NCBI RefSeq assembly: GCF_002078875.1 | Contig: NC_034415.1 | Coordinates: forward strand, 19,373,975-19,437,974 | Direction: 5' to 3' | DNA: 64,000 nucleotides | Source: Numida meleagris | Lineage: Eukaryota; Chordata; Aves; Galliformes; Numididae | Shown: in pieces, positions 1 through 13,336 of the stretch | Layout of the letters: every line of letters starts with the position of its first letter | Position numbering within the stretch: the first letter of the stretch is position 1 | Made by a program: the position numbers and the translations under genes | Notes under the pieces: generated by a model | Seen by the model: the letters and a program-made list of their open reading frames with translations, nothing else | The model's database searches: none | Told to the model about the DNA's origin: nothing

Positions 1-213
1 GTGGCTGTGAATCCTGAGCTACCCTCCAAGACGTGCACTATAAATAGGAATGCACACACACAACAGCTTCATTGTTTTGAAACTGCAGCCTGAATTCTTT
101 CTATGGGACAAGATCACTAAAAAATGAACTTAACGAGACACTGAATTTCACCACTGTCACACCATTTTCCTCCCACTTGTGAGTATGGGATCTTGCAGAG
201 ATCTTACTTGTTG

Positions 214-363
214 ATTTTTCACTGGATTATTTGTTTCTTAATCTTTTTGTACTTTTAACGTAAGATATTCCAATACCACTTCTGGCCAATTTTTCATTGG
301 AGTATTTATTTCTTAATCTTTCTATACTTTCAAGATAAAACATTCCAATAGCACTTCCCACTT
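214..363. repeat. 75-bp tandem duplication, two copies
   Basis: Copy 1 (214-288) and copy 2 (289-363) both begin ATTTTTCA and share TTTCTTAATCTTT, a TACTTT block and ATTCCAATA followed by CACTTC at the same spacing. By eye they differ at roughly one base in five, so the duplication is old. The unit is AT-rich and non-coding. Confidence 0.85.
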
Positions 364-3300
364 TTAACCAGTTTTTCTTCTATTGTGTTGCCTGTCTGTT
401 CCAAGCTCTGAGAAGAAAATATTTTCTCTTTCACTGAGATTCACTGAGAAATTAGTTTTGAGTCACTTTTATTCTCAAACAACTTCTTCTTATGAAAGTC
501 TGCTCTTGTAAACTTTATTAGCTAGCAGGCAGATAGACGTGAGAAAGCCTTCCCTATATGAACCAACAAATTATTGCAGTGTTTTATTGCCTGCCACTGA
601 AAGCTGCTACCCTCACTCAAGCAGCAACTCTATAACACAATCTCCCAGTGCATCTCATGTAGTTTGATTGCAGAACCTGGTATTTTGCTAAGCACTGTAA
701 ATACGAAGCAGTCAACGTTAGGGAGCTTCCATTAGGAAACCCATAGTAATCAGTAAACAATGGGTAACACACTAAAATCATAGTGATATTGCATTTATTT
801 CCTAATCTACTTAATATATCTTAGAAAAGCATTGTTAAACGACAACCAGAAATAAGCACAGACTTCAATGGTAATCACTCTGTTTTTAAGGAAAATTATT
901 TCAACTGGCAGCAAGGTTGAGTTTAAAGAATAGATTAAATTCTTGATTTTATTTTAATTAGTTTTGTTCCTTTAAAAATTTAAACTCCTTTAGAAAAAAT
1001 CAAGGTCTATTTTAAACACTGTGATCTGAAAAATAAAAAATGCTGCAGTGGAAGCAAAGGTTCTATGAACACTAAGGGCTTCACTGAAAATCTGCACCTC
1101 TTAACTTTTTCCTCCAAATCTTCTCCCTTTACAGCCACAAAATTCCTTACACTGCTGTTGGCAGAACAGGAATCACTTGGATCCACAGTGCTACCAGGAC
1201 TGCCAGAATACATCTCATTGGCTCGCCTCATCCTTCAAAAGGACTCATGGGATGTGAGAAAAGTCCAGGAGGGATCTCATCTATTTGTGCAGAGTGTAGC
1301 TTGTGAGAGATAAGACAATGTGATCATGGCCATAAAAGCTGCAGAACATTCAAAGGACAATATGAAAAATGTGTGTATGTAATTAGGACAATATCAAACT
1401 TTGTATAAAGATTTAGCATCTAGCAAGTCAGGAGCAGAAAGCATTCAGTAGCACCCAAAGAAGATTTGATAAATTAAAAGAAATAAACCTTGGATTAATT
1501 CACACAACGTGTGAAAATACACAAAGATAAAGTAGATCCTGATCATGTATTTTTTCACATACATTATGTAAAAAGAAATACCTCCATGGCTAAAGTCAGC
1601 AATCAGCACAGCATCAATAGGTCTCTAAATTCACACTTATGCAGCCACAGTTTTTCACAAAATAATAGATAATATTGCTAATTTTTTAATAACACATAAT
1701 TTTACTACACAATTACTGTAATGTAGTGGGAGCTGTGTTTCTTGTCAAAAGTGCTCGAGCTTTGAACAGCATTTACTGCCATGTTAATAAAAAACAGACT
1801 TCGATTGATTTCCATCTGCCTAATAGAGAAAAATGATCTTAATTAGGAAAATCTTCATAAAGAAACATAAACGCAGATACTAATAGGCTGCAGGGAATAA
1901 ATCTAGGATACTCAGGAACAACTGTTTTTTTAGCAGGGAAGAGTGAATGAGATATGTGTAAACCCCTAAATGGTTGTTAGCACTCTGGTAATTCACCACA
2001 AATAGCAGTAGAGGTTGAGATTTTAAGTGTTTTATAATGAAAAATCTATTTATTTCATTAAGGTTTCATGCTTTAGATCTTTGCTTTTTTCAGGTAATAA
2101 AGCAGACTTAGTTGACAATGAAACTATTTAAGCTCTCTTTGAATTAAGACGGACAAACCCATTAATGTTTTCTGAAGGAATTCCTTTGTAAAAAGAAAGA
2201 CTGGAAGTACCGAGCAGCAGTTTGAGAAAGATCACAGTCAAGAACTTGAAAAATGGTGACTAGGTCCAACACAAATTTGAGGGCTTACTCTAACGTTCAC
2301 AGGCAGTGGAAAACTTTTTGCTGACCTTATCAATGCAACAGCAGAGAATTCACCAACATGACAAAGACTACAGCAAAATGTAAACGAGAACTTTTATCCT
2401 TAAAATGTTTAAACACGCATTTCCTATGCCAGTCTTAATCCTTTTTCCATCATTTTCTTCCAAGAGTTCTATAATTTAAGCATGTTAATGTTCCTTAACT
2501 CTGCTTGTTTTCCTTTCCAAGCAAAATGAATGTTTACTCATCTCACAGATTTTTTTTAGAAAATTCATGTTAATACAAAGCACAGATGAGAGTATGCCTA
2601 ACTCCCAAAAACTCTGAGCCAAATTCAATGTCAATGTTCACAACATCCCAATGAAAACCTTCTTTCTGCAAATATTATCTAACACTGGATAAGATTTCAT
2701 ATTTTCTCTGATAAGGAAACTGGTACAAATATGAAAGTAAGTGTAAAAAAGATAATAGTATTACTGCAATACTCTATTCAAGCCAAGAAATACAGCATAA
2801 AACTCATGTGATCCAGCCACTGACAGCTTTACCACCTCCATTCAGAAAGAACTTCCCCAAACAACAGAATTTGTATCTCAGAGAATGTAATTTCATTTAT
2901 TCATTTCAAGACATTTTTATGAGACTACAGGTTTGTGTGGATCAGTCAGACACATCAGAAACAACATATTAGCTGAGGTGAAGCTGAGATGACTGCAGTT
3001 GCCTAACAGTGTCAATCTGAAATTCAGATGAATATAATTTGTTACCTCTAAATGACAGAGATTTAATACAGATCTCACGTATTGCCAAATTTAGAAAAAA
3101 TTAGCGCGCAGAACTGAGTAAAATAGCAGGTTGAGCACACCTCCAAGTTTTGAATCTTTATGCAGAAGCCAGCGATCAGAATGATCCATCTTTCTGCCTC
3201 AGATGATAAACCAGCTTTGTCACAACCCAACACATCGCACCATCTGGCACAGAGGAAACTTAGAATTGGAGAAGCACAAAAGCAATTTAACTTCTTCAGA

Positions 3301-6300
3301 ATTGCCCAAGATATTAACAGAAATGCTTCAGAAACAGCAATGTGGTTGAAATATAGCTCACTGAACGTACCTCCTGTAAGCATGCTTGTATAGCTAATAA
3401 TCTCCACTAAATGTTGATGAATTCATGGAATCCTTTGCATTGGAAGCAACTAGTTGAACTGGATTGTTTCAGTATGGAGTGGGTGTTGTTAGAGTTAAGA
3501 CAGCACATGTGGTATATCAAACGTTTTCCTGAAGGGTTAGCTTTCAGAACATCATCTCAGGTCTCTTAATGGAAATTTTAGGGGATCAGAATGTATCTCT
3601 CCAGTAAAGTCTATCAGGTTCTTTTCAGGCAGTTATATACAAGACCTCAGACACCAAGTGAAGCCATGCATCAGGTGGTATCAGCATGTGCATTAGTGGC
3701 TGCCTGCTGAGGCTCAGTGTCCTCCGCAGACAGTGTCTGATCACACCACCAGCCCCAAGCAGGGACTGGAGCTGCACCTTCCAAGCAGCCAGCCCGAAAT
3801 GTTTGTACAATAAACACAAATATAGGCTGAAATCTGGATGATATTCGAGTGTCTCAGCAATATTAGCAAAGATTTATTTTATCATTGCATTTAAAAGTCA
3901 TTTTTAATGCAGTCTGTTTTCTAAATGATCCTTAAAGGGCACTCCCTTCTTCCTCATCACCTTCACCTAAGGCAATGACATCCAGTAGCACTGATCTATG
4001 TGCTGCTAGTTTTCATTAATTTTACCCTCCCTAAGGGTGGTGCAGCTTTGGTGCCAGCTAATTAAAACCTATTTAGGGCTGTTCAGTGCACTTTATCAGA
4101 CCAGAATTAGCTCTGCTGCTTTAATGAAGAGTACAGTTTTCTCTGTTATTACCAATTAAATGTTGTTATATCACATTGCCTTATATCTCTACTGCGTAGA
4201 AAAGTTATAGATGTCTTTAGAACCACTTACCTGGATTGAAGTAGATACAAAGATGCCACATTTAGTGATTATCTAATGTTTCTTTACATCATTTCACTTG
4301 ACTCAATATATATAATATAACCAAACATTAATGAAGTATAGGAAGAAGCTGCCAGGTTTATGCTCCCTCTAGGGAAGCACCAAGTAAAATGCATTAATGA
4401 AAAACCATGAGCGTCTGGTAATGAATATTATTTATGTACAACAATTATTCAAAGTGGATGAGCATTCACAGCCTTGAACTCAAATGCTTCACAAATGAAG
4501 ACTCTCAGAAAGAACGTATGTCCTCCAGATTCATAGCACTGCATACGAGGTTAATTCTCCAGCACTGATAACTCATATTTCAGGATATTATGTACTGTTA
4601 CAGAAATAATAATTAAAAAAATTGCTTCCATCCTATCTGTTAGAAGTTCTTTAGGGTCAATCCTTATTTCCTCCACAAAACAATAATAAACCAATAAATG
4701 CATTAATAGCAAGGCTGTGGGGCTTGAACCTGCACTCATTGAATTTTGTGATGAAGCTCCCACACCAGTGAGAGTGTAGGGTCAGAGCTTTTTTGCAGTA
4801 GCGAAACGACTGCAGAAAACACCTGTCTGCCACTTCTCAAAACATCCTATGAAACTTGAGCACCAGTAGGATGAAACTGCTTAAAAGTTCTACTGATTAC
4901 CTGAAAAGATAGTATACCAAAAAGTAGAAATAGAAAGCTCATTAAAGGCTTGACAGACTAGCAATCTGTTGTAATTTTACTATGCCTTAATAGAATATAC
5001 TGTACATAAGGACAGTATTTTAGGATTAAACTTAAATAGATGTGATTAAAATCCACTTGGTGCATTTTAAAATATGAGTTGAACTTGGTATCCTCCCAGA
5101 ATTTTTTTCTGGGAACATGTTGAAGTAGACCTCTGTTCTAATATTGCAAGCAAGAGTTGATGTTTCTCTGAGGAATGGAGGGAATATTTGGCTGAGGAAC
5201 CTGATTCTGTCTCAGCATTGTAACAGTCTGGCATAATGTGTGAAACTATTTTCATCACTCCCAAATTTCTTGTGCTCTGCCTTTGCTGCTTCCACAACTG
5301 GCATATACCTCTAAGATACTCATCACCCTCCCTAGAAAAAGCAGAAGGGTTCTGTGAATTGAAAATGATTTCCAAATGGAGGCCCTCTGATTAGTAGAGA
5401 GCTGGTGACGTGTTGACTCTTTCCCTTGTTTCTGGCTGACAAGTGCACTAATGATACCAGTGGCATTTGATGTGGAAAAGCAGGACTGAAAAAGAAAGTT
5501 ATGGTAGATGCAAGGATATGATCTGATTACCACTGTGAGAAGCACTGGCTTACTTTGTAATGTTAAAGGGAGAGAGTTATGTACACCACATGACATGGAT
5601 CATGGAGTTCCTTTACAATTTGCCCCTGCTTGCAATGTGAACATTTTAGATGTTGTAGCAGACAAAGGAGAAAGACATTGGGCCACTGACGTCAGGATTC
5701 CTAAGAACTTTGTTCATAAGCACTGAGAGAACAGACATTCAATCTGTCTTTGACATAGAAAGGATAATTTGTATAGTGTTAACAGGGTACTAATAAAACT
5801 TTGTGATGTATTAATTTGTTGAAGAGGAATGCATTAGGCTGGAGATTAAGATACTTGCGATTGAATGATGATGTTTTTTGATAGGCTATACTAACGTATC
5901 CATTGCACTGAGCTGCTCTCACAGTAAGGATTTTAATGAGGTATTGTTAAGTCACTGTGACCTGACAACTATTATCATAGAAGAGTCATAAATATAAACA
6001 AATTTAAGTTTATCAATGCATTAATGTACTCATAGTCATATTTAGCTTGATTAATAAGTAAACTGGATGGCCTGGATTATTAAAGGACATTTTTGAGAAA
6101 TGCATGTTGTGTATTTTCCATTAGCTTCCGTTCTTCAGCTTTTTCAGTTAAACCAAAGAAGCCATGACAACCTTGACACATTTATGGAGTACAGAAGCCC
6201 CTTCCAACTCCAGAATCGCAGCAGCCATATATGCACATGCTGAACAAGCTCCACATTTCAATGCATTTTCAAAAAGACAAAATTGAGTCTAACCAAGATT

Positions 6301-6542
6301 TGACAGTTCAGTAACAAGGAGAATCAAGGGAGTCTGAGAGAATAAGCTCTTCTACAGCAACAGCCAAGTCAGAAGTTTGGATAAGCTTAAACTATTTGTC
6401 AATATCTGTATTTTCATAATACGGTCAGAATAGCTACTTTCCTTCACAACTGCAATATCATGACGTGCAAACTGAAAAATAAATACTGAGGCACAAAAGC
6501 GATCTGGAAACTCCTTCCTAGTGAGTACGTAGCAGAGGCTCA

Positions 6543-6584
6543 CTTCAATGCCAAAACACAGCGGTCCCCTTCAATGCCAAAACA
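6543..6584. repeat. Short direct repeat (16 bp, period 26)
   Basis: CTTCAATGCCAAAACA occurs exactly at 6543-6558 and again at 6569-6584. This is a small local duplication with no evident function. Confidence 0.8.
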
Positions 6585-7048
6585 AATCCATTTTCACCAA
6601 GAAACACAAATAACACACAACCCTGTGGTTTGTGTTTGAAGTAAAACTACAGCGAATATCAACAGAGACAAAAATACGATATGCAGAGTTATCCTGAGGT
6701 TGTGCAGTTGGAAATGTTGTTTGTGTAGGATTATCTCCTTCAAATAAAATATCAATTTAATCAATAGTAAATTGAGCTGAAAACAACACACAGCTTTCAA
6801 AACATTTCAGGAAGACATTCAATATTTTTTGGGACTCAAGCCAACAGAAATGGAAAGAACAGAAGGTAGCGTAGGTGGGGTAAATGGGGCCTAGCTGCTG
6901 CCTCATCAAGTGCTCATAACAGTCAAAACCACATAACAATCCATTAAAAACATATCTGGGGATTCATTTAGTAGCTGGCATCCAGCATGGTCTTTTCTCA
7001 TGTATCTTTTGTCAAATATTATAATTGCTCTTCACAAGTATAACTTAC

Positions 7049-7458
7049 CGGTCTTTTCCTGTCTCCTTCTTAAAGACTGCATCACAGTAACTCATGCGCT
7101 TTTCCGTTGTCACATAGATTTTGGCAGTTGGGTAGCTGTCAACAGCTTTCTTCAGCATGTTGTACACAATGCCATTTCCATCCTTCCTCATGTTTCGAAA
7201 AGGTCCCCAGATCACATAAAGAGTGCTGTTGGTTTCTTTGAAAAAGTACTCAGGATTCTTAAGTAGGAGAGGCACACTTGTGTGAGAGACCACTCTGATG
7301 GTTGTCCTCTTCCCAACGTCCTCCTCATAGCCCTTTGTGGGAGCATTGTTCATTCTCCATATGCAGGAGGACTTGTCTATCTCAGCTCCCACCTTCTGGC
7401 CTACCATCTGTCCTGAATTGGAAACAATGGCACAGAGGTCACAGTCTAGTTGTAGAGG
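7049..7458 (-). CDS. ST6GALNAC3: ST6GALNAC3 coding exon 3 (sialylmotif L exon)
   Basis: This internal exon encodes about 136 residues of alpha-N-acetylgalactosaminide alpha-2,6-sialyltransferase 3. The enzyme is a type II Golgi membrane protein (CAZy GT29) that moves sialic acid from CMP-Neu5Ac in alpha-2,6 linkage to the GalNAc of NeuAc-alpha-2,3-Gal-beta-1,3-GalNAc. This makes GD1-alpha from GM1b and disialyl O-glycans. The exon opens with PLQLDCDLCAIVSNSGQ, the start of sialylmotif L. The motif continues through SSCIWRMNNAPTKGYEEDVG to about exon residue 59. One N-glycosylation sequon (NST) sits at exon residue 77, about residue 148 of the protein. On the minus strand the acceptor is a pyrimidine tract ending CTTCCAG before CCT (phase 0), and the donor is GACCG/GTAAGT, leaving a codon split after two bases. 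The length, 136 codons plus 2 nt, fits residues 72-207 of the roughly 305-residue mammalian protein. The neighbouring paralogue ST6GALNAC5 is excluded because its motif L reads differently in my recollection (CALVTSSG type). The frame is intact. Sialylmotif S should be in the next exon, before position 1. Confidence 0.97.
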
Positions 7459-10400
7459 CTGGAAGAGAGAAAACAAAAATACATGGCAGGTTCTTCTCTA
7501 TAGAGCATGGAGACTGAGAATTCAGTTAACAGAAAGACAAGAACAATTCAAAAAACTGACAGCGATACTTCTCTTCATAAAACAAAAAAATCAATCCCCT
7601 TGTGGTAGGGCTGATGGAAAAACCTACTGCTACACAGTTCTAAAAGCAAGCCTTTTCAGTGCCTGTAATCTTTTCCTTTGTTCACCTACTGAAGTCAACT
7701 AGAAAAATACTCATTTCTTTTTCTCTCTGGATGCTACTCTTTCCCCTAGAAAATGATAAAAGAAAGCAGCAACAGAAAATAATTTAGATCAAGGCCTTTT
7801 TTGAGAAGGTGTCTGCAATAGGAAAAATGTACAGAAAAAGTAATGCTGGAAATTTAACTATACACCGACTCCAGTTATGTGTCTGAATGAATAGTTCCCA
7901 AATTTGTGACACAACTCAAACGTGAAGCGTGCCTCTAACAACAAAGCACTGAAACCCTGCAGCTGGAAAGAGGATGTAGATAGAGGAATGTGGTGTTCTC
8001 TCCAGAGAACAGTTACAACCCATGAAAAATGAGAGGCAGATGGAGTAGTGACATGTGACCCAGGAACTTAATCCTGGGCAAAATGAAGTCAAAGACAGTA
8101 TTTCCTTAGTGCATTCTGTGGTCCTATTTCTCCTATATGAATTGAAAATATGAATAGTTTTCTCCTTAAAGAAATATAGGGACCCAGCCAATATTTCATT
8201 TGTCTGAATAGAAATTTTATATATGTTCTTTGGTTCTTTTGCATCAGAGGATTAAAAAGGGATGCCTTATGTTTAAGTTGCATTTTATGAAAAGTTTTAC
8301 TAGAAATCTAAAACAAATAAAAACTAGATTCATCCAGAAAAAGTGTAGAAGAGGGTCCAGAGGCCACATATCATCTATAGTTTTTTGTATGGCACAGACT
8401 TGATCCTCTAAACTGCTCTTGACTGGGAGCTACTGACTTCATTTAAATGTTGGTTAGGATTAATTTCTCCTAAGTTTTGCTGACGTGTAGCTAGATGCTT
8501 TTCTGAGTAGCCTTGTGGTTATTTCTCCTTGAAATCACACCTCTTCTACCTGACGTGGATAGCATCCTGGCTACATTCAACCACAGTAACCTTAGGACCT
8601 GGTCACTTAGATCAAATTTCTTTGATAATGGTGCGTAATACAAGGACAAGGGATAAACACCTCAAGATTAGCCAAATTATAATAGTAAAAATATCAAATG
8701 TTTGAGTGACAGTTATTATACTTGTGTTTCCTTCAAAATTTCTGCTACAGATATCACAACTCTAATGTTTTAACTTCTCCACTGTGATTGGTTTGATTTC
8801 TCTATGTGAGCAGTACCTGAAAACATTCCTTCATCATTTCTCCAGGAGTTAAAAATGTATGACTGTATGCAACAGCACTGATGGTGTTTTCTTTACCGAA
8901 CAACATGTATTTTTTATAGCTGTTGTAGTTTCAGAGAGCTGTCCTGCCTGGCTGTCTGACAGCAGGGATGAAATCCCAGGAGATACAGCTGAACACAACA
9001 GTCCTTCTGTTTACTGCTTAGTTACAGAAATTCTCTCTAAGATACATTATGAGGACATGGCTGGGTGACCTAAACAAATCCATGAGCATAACTCACATCC
9101 TAACATGAAGTGAGTTGTTCAAGTCCCAATAGATTAATTTATAGCTTTCAGGGTGAACTTTCAAGCTAACAAATACTGAATATGGAACTGCCAGATAGGA
9201 AAAATCAATTTGGTCAAGTATCTGATCCCATTTAAATTTGTCTCAATGTTGATGTTTTTTCAGAATATTCTTCCTTCTCCATTAAAATGGAGTTGCCCTC
9301 TTAAATTTGGAATTGTTTGATTTTCTGACCTTAGTTAGAAATGCATTGCACATTTTCTATTCACTGAGTGAAACTGTTCTGCTTGAATAAACTGAGTACA
9401 CTCACTCCTGCAATTGTGTCCCCCAGTTTTCAAGCTCTTTTGTTGTGATTCATTTATCTTGTTCCAATTTGTAAAGTGCTTTCATAATATTGAATGCCTG
9501 CACTAGATCAACATATAATCTGCTCTACTTCAGTAGAGGTGGAGGCTTAACCCCTCCCAGCCCTATCTCAGAACAGATATTTTTACATTGTAGAGAAATT
9601 TCAGATGCCCTAATTGTGCACACTTGCCAACAAAGATTCTGTAGAGTGTTAAAAGGCTGACATGACAAACATTCCACTGATTCCAGGACCATCCACTGAA
9701 CTCAGTATCTTTTTGCATCATATTTTCTGCAGTATGTACAAAACCACACATCAATATTCATTTGCTGAACCTCCATATAGAGACAGCCTTGCTGCTTGTG
9801 GTCTTGGTTGATAACTGTTACAGATAAAAGGGGCAGTCTCCATAATCCACACACAACAGCTTTCTCATTTTCCTCACTTAGCCTGGCATCCTGTTTGCTA
9901 TGACACCACAACTCAGGTATGGCTGTCCTATCACTTTCAGAATTAGAAGATGCTCAAACGTAGCTTCTCTGCCAGGTGGCTCCTACAGGAGCTGTTTAGG
10001 CACAGGGATTCGGGTGTCCAGAGGGGCCAGACCAGGAAAGTACCTGGGCAGCTGTGGCTGCTATTTCTCCTACCAAACTGGGATGCTGTTGATGGCTCCC
10101 AGATGACCCCTGAGGAGCTGGAGTAATCTGATGTTGTCCCTTATCGCCCCAAACGCTGGGGTCCCTACACCCTTTTCCCACACCCAGATTTTTGGTTGTG
10201 AAGTTGTTCATGATAGCCCTAATCTGTATGAGAAACTGTCACTTTTCTGTGTAACTTGATGACTTATTTGCATTAAGGATGAACAGACACAGAGCACCAT
10301 TTCTTACACAAAGAAATCAGAATTCAGAGACATGAAGAACTGGAGAATTAGAGAAACACACATTGTTCGTGATCTGTTCTGTAGTTGTCAGTAACTGTTT

Positions 10401-13288
10401 ATAGGTATCCATATCACAAACTCCAGGATAGCAATTAAATGCTCACTCATCTGCAACCTTATAAGAGAAGGCAAAAATAGGCTGCAGGGAGGGCAGGCAG
10501 CCCTCCCATCTGCAGATAGCGGTCAGAAGCAGCAGGGCTGATACAGATCAGCAGGGGAATACGGAGACCTGCACTGCTGCTATTTGTGCTCTTAAGACCA
10601 TCACCGATTAAAGGCTTACCTCTACCTTTTACAAAACTTTAATTCACTTGTATTGCAGATATATCAGCCAAAGGAAAAAAAAAAAAGAGAGAGAACTTTT
10701 CTGCTCTTTTTATGCATTTAGACAGATATTTCACCTCCAGACGCCATGGGGTCTGACCTATTATCTTTGAAGAGCTGCTTTTTGCTCCTCAAATATTACT
10801 CATTTTGTCGCTGACCAGGACACAGTGCTCCTCAGCAGAGCAGCTGGGCATGATTCTGACAAATTATTCCATCTTTTCCCTGAGTGATACATTGTAACTG
10901 TTGAGAAGCACTTATATTTTAATCAGTAAAGAAAATGAAATGTCTGACCTTTCCATTTCCTGTGCAAGCTTACAGACAATAGAAAAGATAATTAAAACTG
11001 TGAGTTAGGACTTGCAAAACAGTGCTGCTTCTCTAGCAAAGAGAAATAGCTGTGCAATAAAGGTCACTTATCAAACAGTTCTAGTTATTAAATCTTTGCA
11101 TTTAGCTCTGAAGTGGCTTCACAGAATCAAAGGTCAAATCATTAAATAACAAAAACAGACAGAATTAGAAAAGGTCACAAGCAAATCTAACTAGAAGAAA
11201 GTCTCAAAACATGATGCTTTTCCACAGAGGATTTCAATATTTGGAAATTTTGTTACTCTCCAATTTGAAACCTTCCCCCCCTCCCCCACCATTTCAAAAG
11301 TCTCCAGCAAGAGAATGGCTGCTGAAGACTGAGGTAACATGACGCAGGCCAGGACTTCCTAATATCTTTGCAAAACTTCAGCACAACCATTCTGATTTCC
11401 GGAAGTCGCTGGAGCCCAACAACACAACGTCTTGATGGGCCATTCCCATGCCAAGCTGCCTTCCTAGCCAAGATTACCAGATTCACCTTCCCAAGTCTAG
11501 CTCAGGACCTAAGCAGATGTAATTTACGCTAGTGAAAAGCTCAATTTCTCCTGAGAGTTCTTAGAGCTGAAGGCTCGTGGTGCACTGCAGAGCTCACTCC
11601 AATGCTCCAACCCCACTTCACTCTGTGAATCCCACAATTAATCATACAGATAGTCAGGAAATTCAGATTAAACTTTCCCAATTGTTACTTTAACAATATG
11701 ATAGTAATTTTATAAATTGGACGCAATGCCCATTCACTACATAATGAGGCAATTATTAGCAGCTTGCCACATATTAATTTGCTCCTTTAATGTTGAAACA
11801 AATGAGATCTTTTCTTGTAATCATCCTATTTGAGTGAATTCTAACAAAGCCGATTGAACAAAGCTCCAGAGAGACTTTCTTTATTTCAGTGCCATTTATT
11901 CTCCTACTCGTCTTGGATGTCTTTTGAGTTTTAGAGGATACAACATTTATAATGATGCCAGTGGGGAATAGATTTTGCCTTTATTCTTCTTGATGTTCTT
12001 CTGAGGTCTTTCAAATGAAAGGTACAAGAGAGGCATTAACCGTCTGGCGTTGTTTTTTATTACTTTTCTCTACTTTACAGTCAAAAATGTATTTTAATTT
12101 TTCCTGTGTTTCAGTAACGATTAACCAAGCTTCTTTTACCAACACTTACTCACTATCTTCAGACCTCTGACTGATTGAAGGACTCACCAGGTTTCTCTAA
12201 GTAAAAATTTAACACATTTAAAGAAGAAAAAAAGATAATATATGTTTTGTACATCTGTCCACCAAGAGCTATCAATTTAATACAGAACTCAAAAACACTC
12301 TATATAAATCACATTATATGCATAACTTTAAGCAATAAAAATAAAACTGATTTTAAAGAAAATCCACAGCTCTGATTACCCTAAGTTTGTGGTTGTTCCC
12401 CTTTCCCTCCTGGTAGAGATTTTCTCCCATCTTCAGCTCTTGCTTCTGGTCTTAGCCCCTGGCATCATATCCCAGCAAACATCTGTCTTCATAAAATTTA
12501 ATGCTAAGATTTCATGAAGATTTTAACATTTTGACATGATTTTGAAATAAGCCCTATGTCAACACACATTCCATTTCACAATAACTAGAATATGATTTGC
12601 CTCTTCATAAGACTGAGATTGAAGTGCCTGGTCTATTTTATTTAGATGACTGTCCCTGATATGTACATAAGTGCTAGCAGGAAGTTTTTATTTAAATTGA
12701 ATGAATTGGAAGGGAACACATAATGAGACTGATTTGGTAGTAAGAGACAGAATAACTAAATGTCACTGAAATTCTTTCTATATGCACTGACCCAGTTGTT
12801 TAACTTGCAGCTCATGTTGCAGCTCTCTGAAAGGTTTGGTATCAGTCCTTTTCTTGAACAGGTATCCTATGCATTCCTTATGACAGTGGTAAAGAGACAG
12901 AAAAGGGAAGGATGCTCGGACATGGGGCAGAGCTTGAAACTTGCAGTCTCCACCATCATCTAAACTTTCCTTCAGCAAGTGTATTTTTGCAACATTTTAG
13001 CTTCCTTTCCCACATAATGAAAAAAAAAATCAAACCTTTCAAACATGAACCATGGTGCAAAGTGATGCAGTGTCATCTTTCTCACTTTGAAGACAGCTCC
13101 AGTGACTCCATGCCAGCTAGTACCTTTTTCAATGCATAGCAGAGCAAATGCTCATCAGAATGTCATTGATTTTGCTGCTGCTATCGGGAAGAATAGAGGC
13201 AGCTTTGAAACAGGGCAAGAATCAAGTACAGCTCATGTATCTGAGAGCAGAAAAAAGAAACACCTCAAATATATGTGAGAAAAAAAGA

Positions 13289-13336
13289 GTCCCGATAGCT
13301 CAACTGGCAAGTAAAGACTGAAAAACAGAGACTTGG
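13289..13336 (+). pseudogene. tRNA-like 5' fragment (tRNA-Phe or Lys-like remnant)
   Basis: The stretch contains TAGCTCAACTGG, which fits the RNA polymerase III box A consensus. A segment reading AGACTGAAAAACAGAGA follows at about the distance expected for an anticodon arm and resembles the corresponding part of tRNA-Phe. There is no recognisable box B or T arm downstream, and the acceptor stem cannot close. At best it is a truncated tRNA-derived sequence, not a functional tRNA gene. A chance match is possible. Confidence 0.35.

Larger units (their letters stand above)
1..7048 (-). other. ST6GALNAC3 intron 3, 5' portion
   Basis: This is non-coding sequence downstream of the GTAAGT donor at 7048-7043 on the minus strand; the intron continues past the left edge. 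It is AT-rich with no recognisable second gene. It holds a 75-bp tandem duplication (214-363), a 16-bp direct repeat with copies at 6543-6558 and 6569-6584, and an unassigned block around 4012-4165 with several TAATTA-like sites. I see no interspersed repeat I can name with confidence. Confidence 0.85.

Noticed and set aside
36..75. TATA-like CTATAAATAG near the left edge.
   Set aside because: No initiator, CpG island or downstream exon supports a promoter; AT-rich DNA produces such sites often.
4705..4760. Minus-strand GGTTCAAGCCCCAC resembling a tRNA box B.
   Set aside because: The T stem does not pair and no box A or acceptor stem fits around it.
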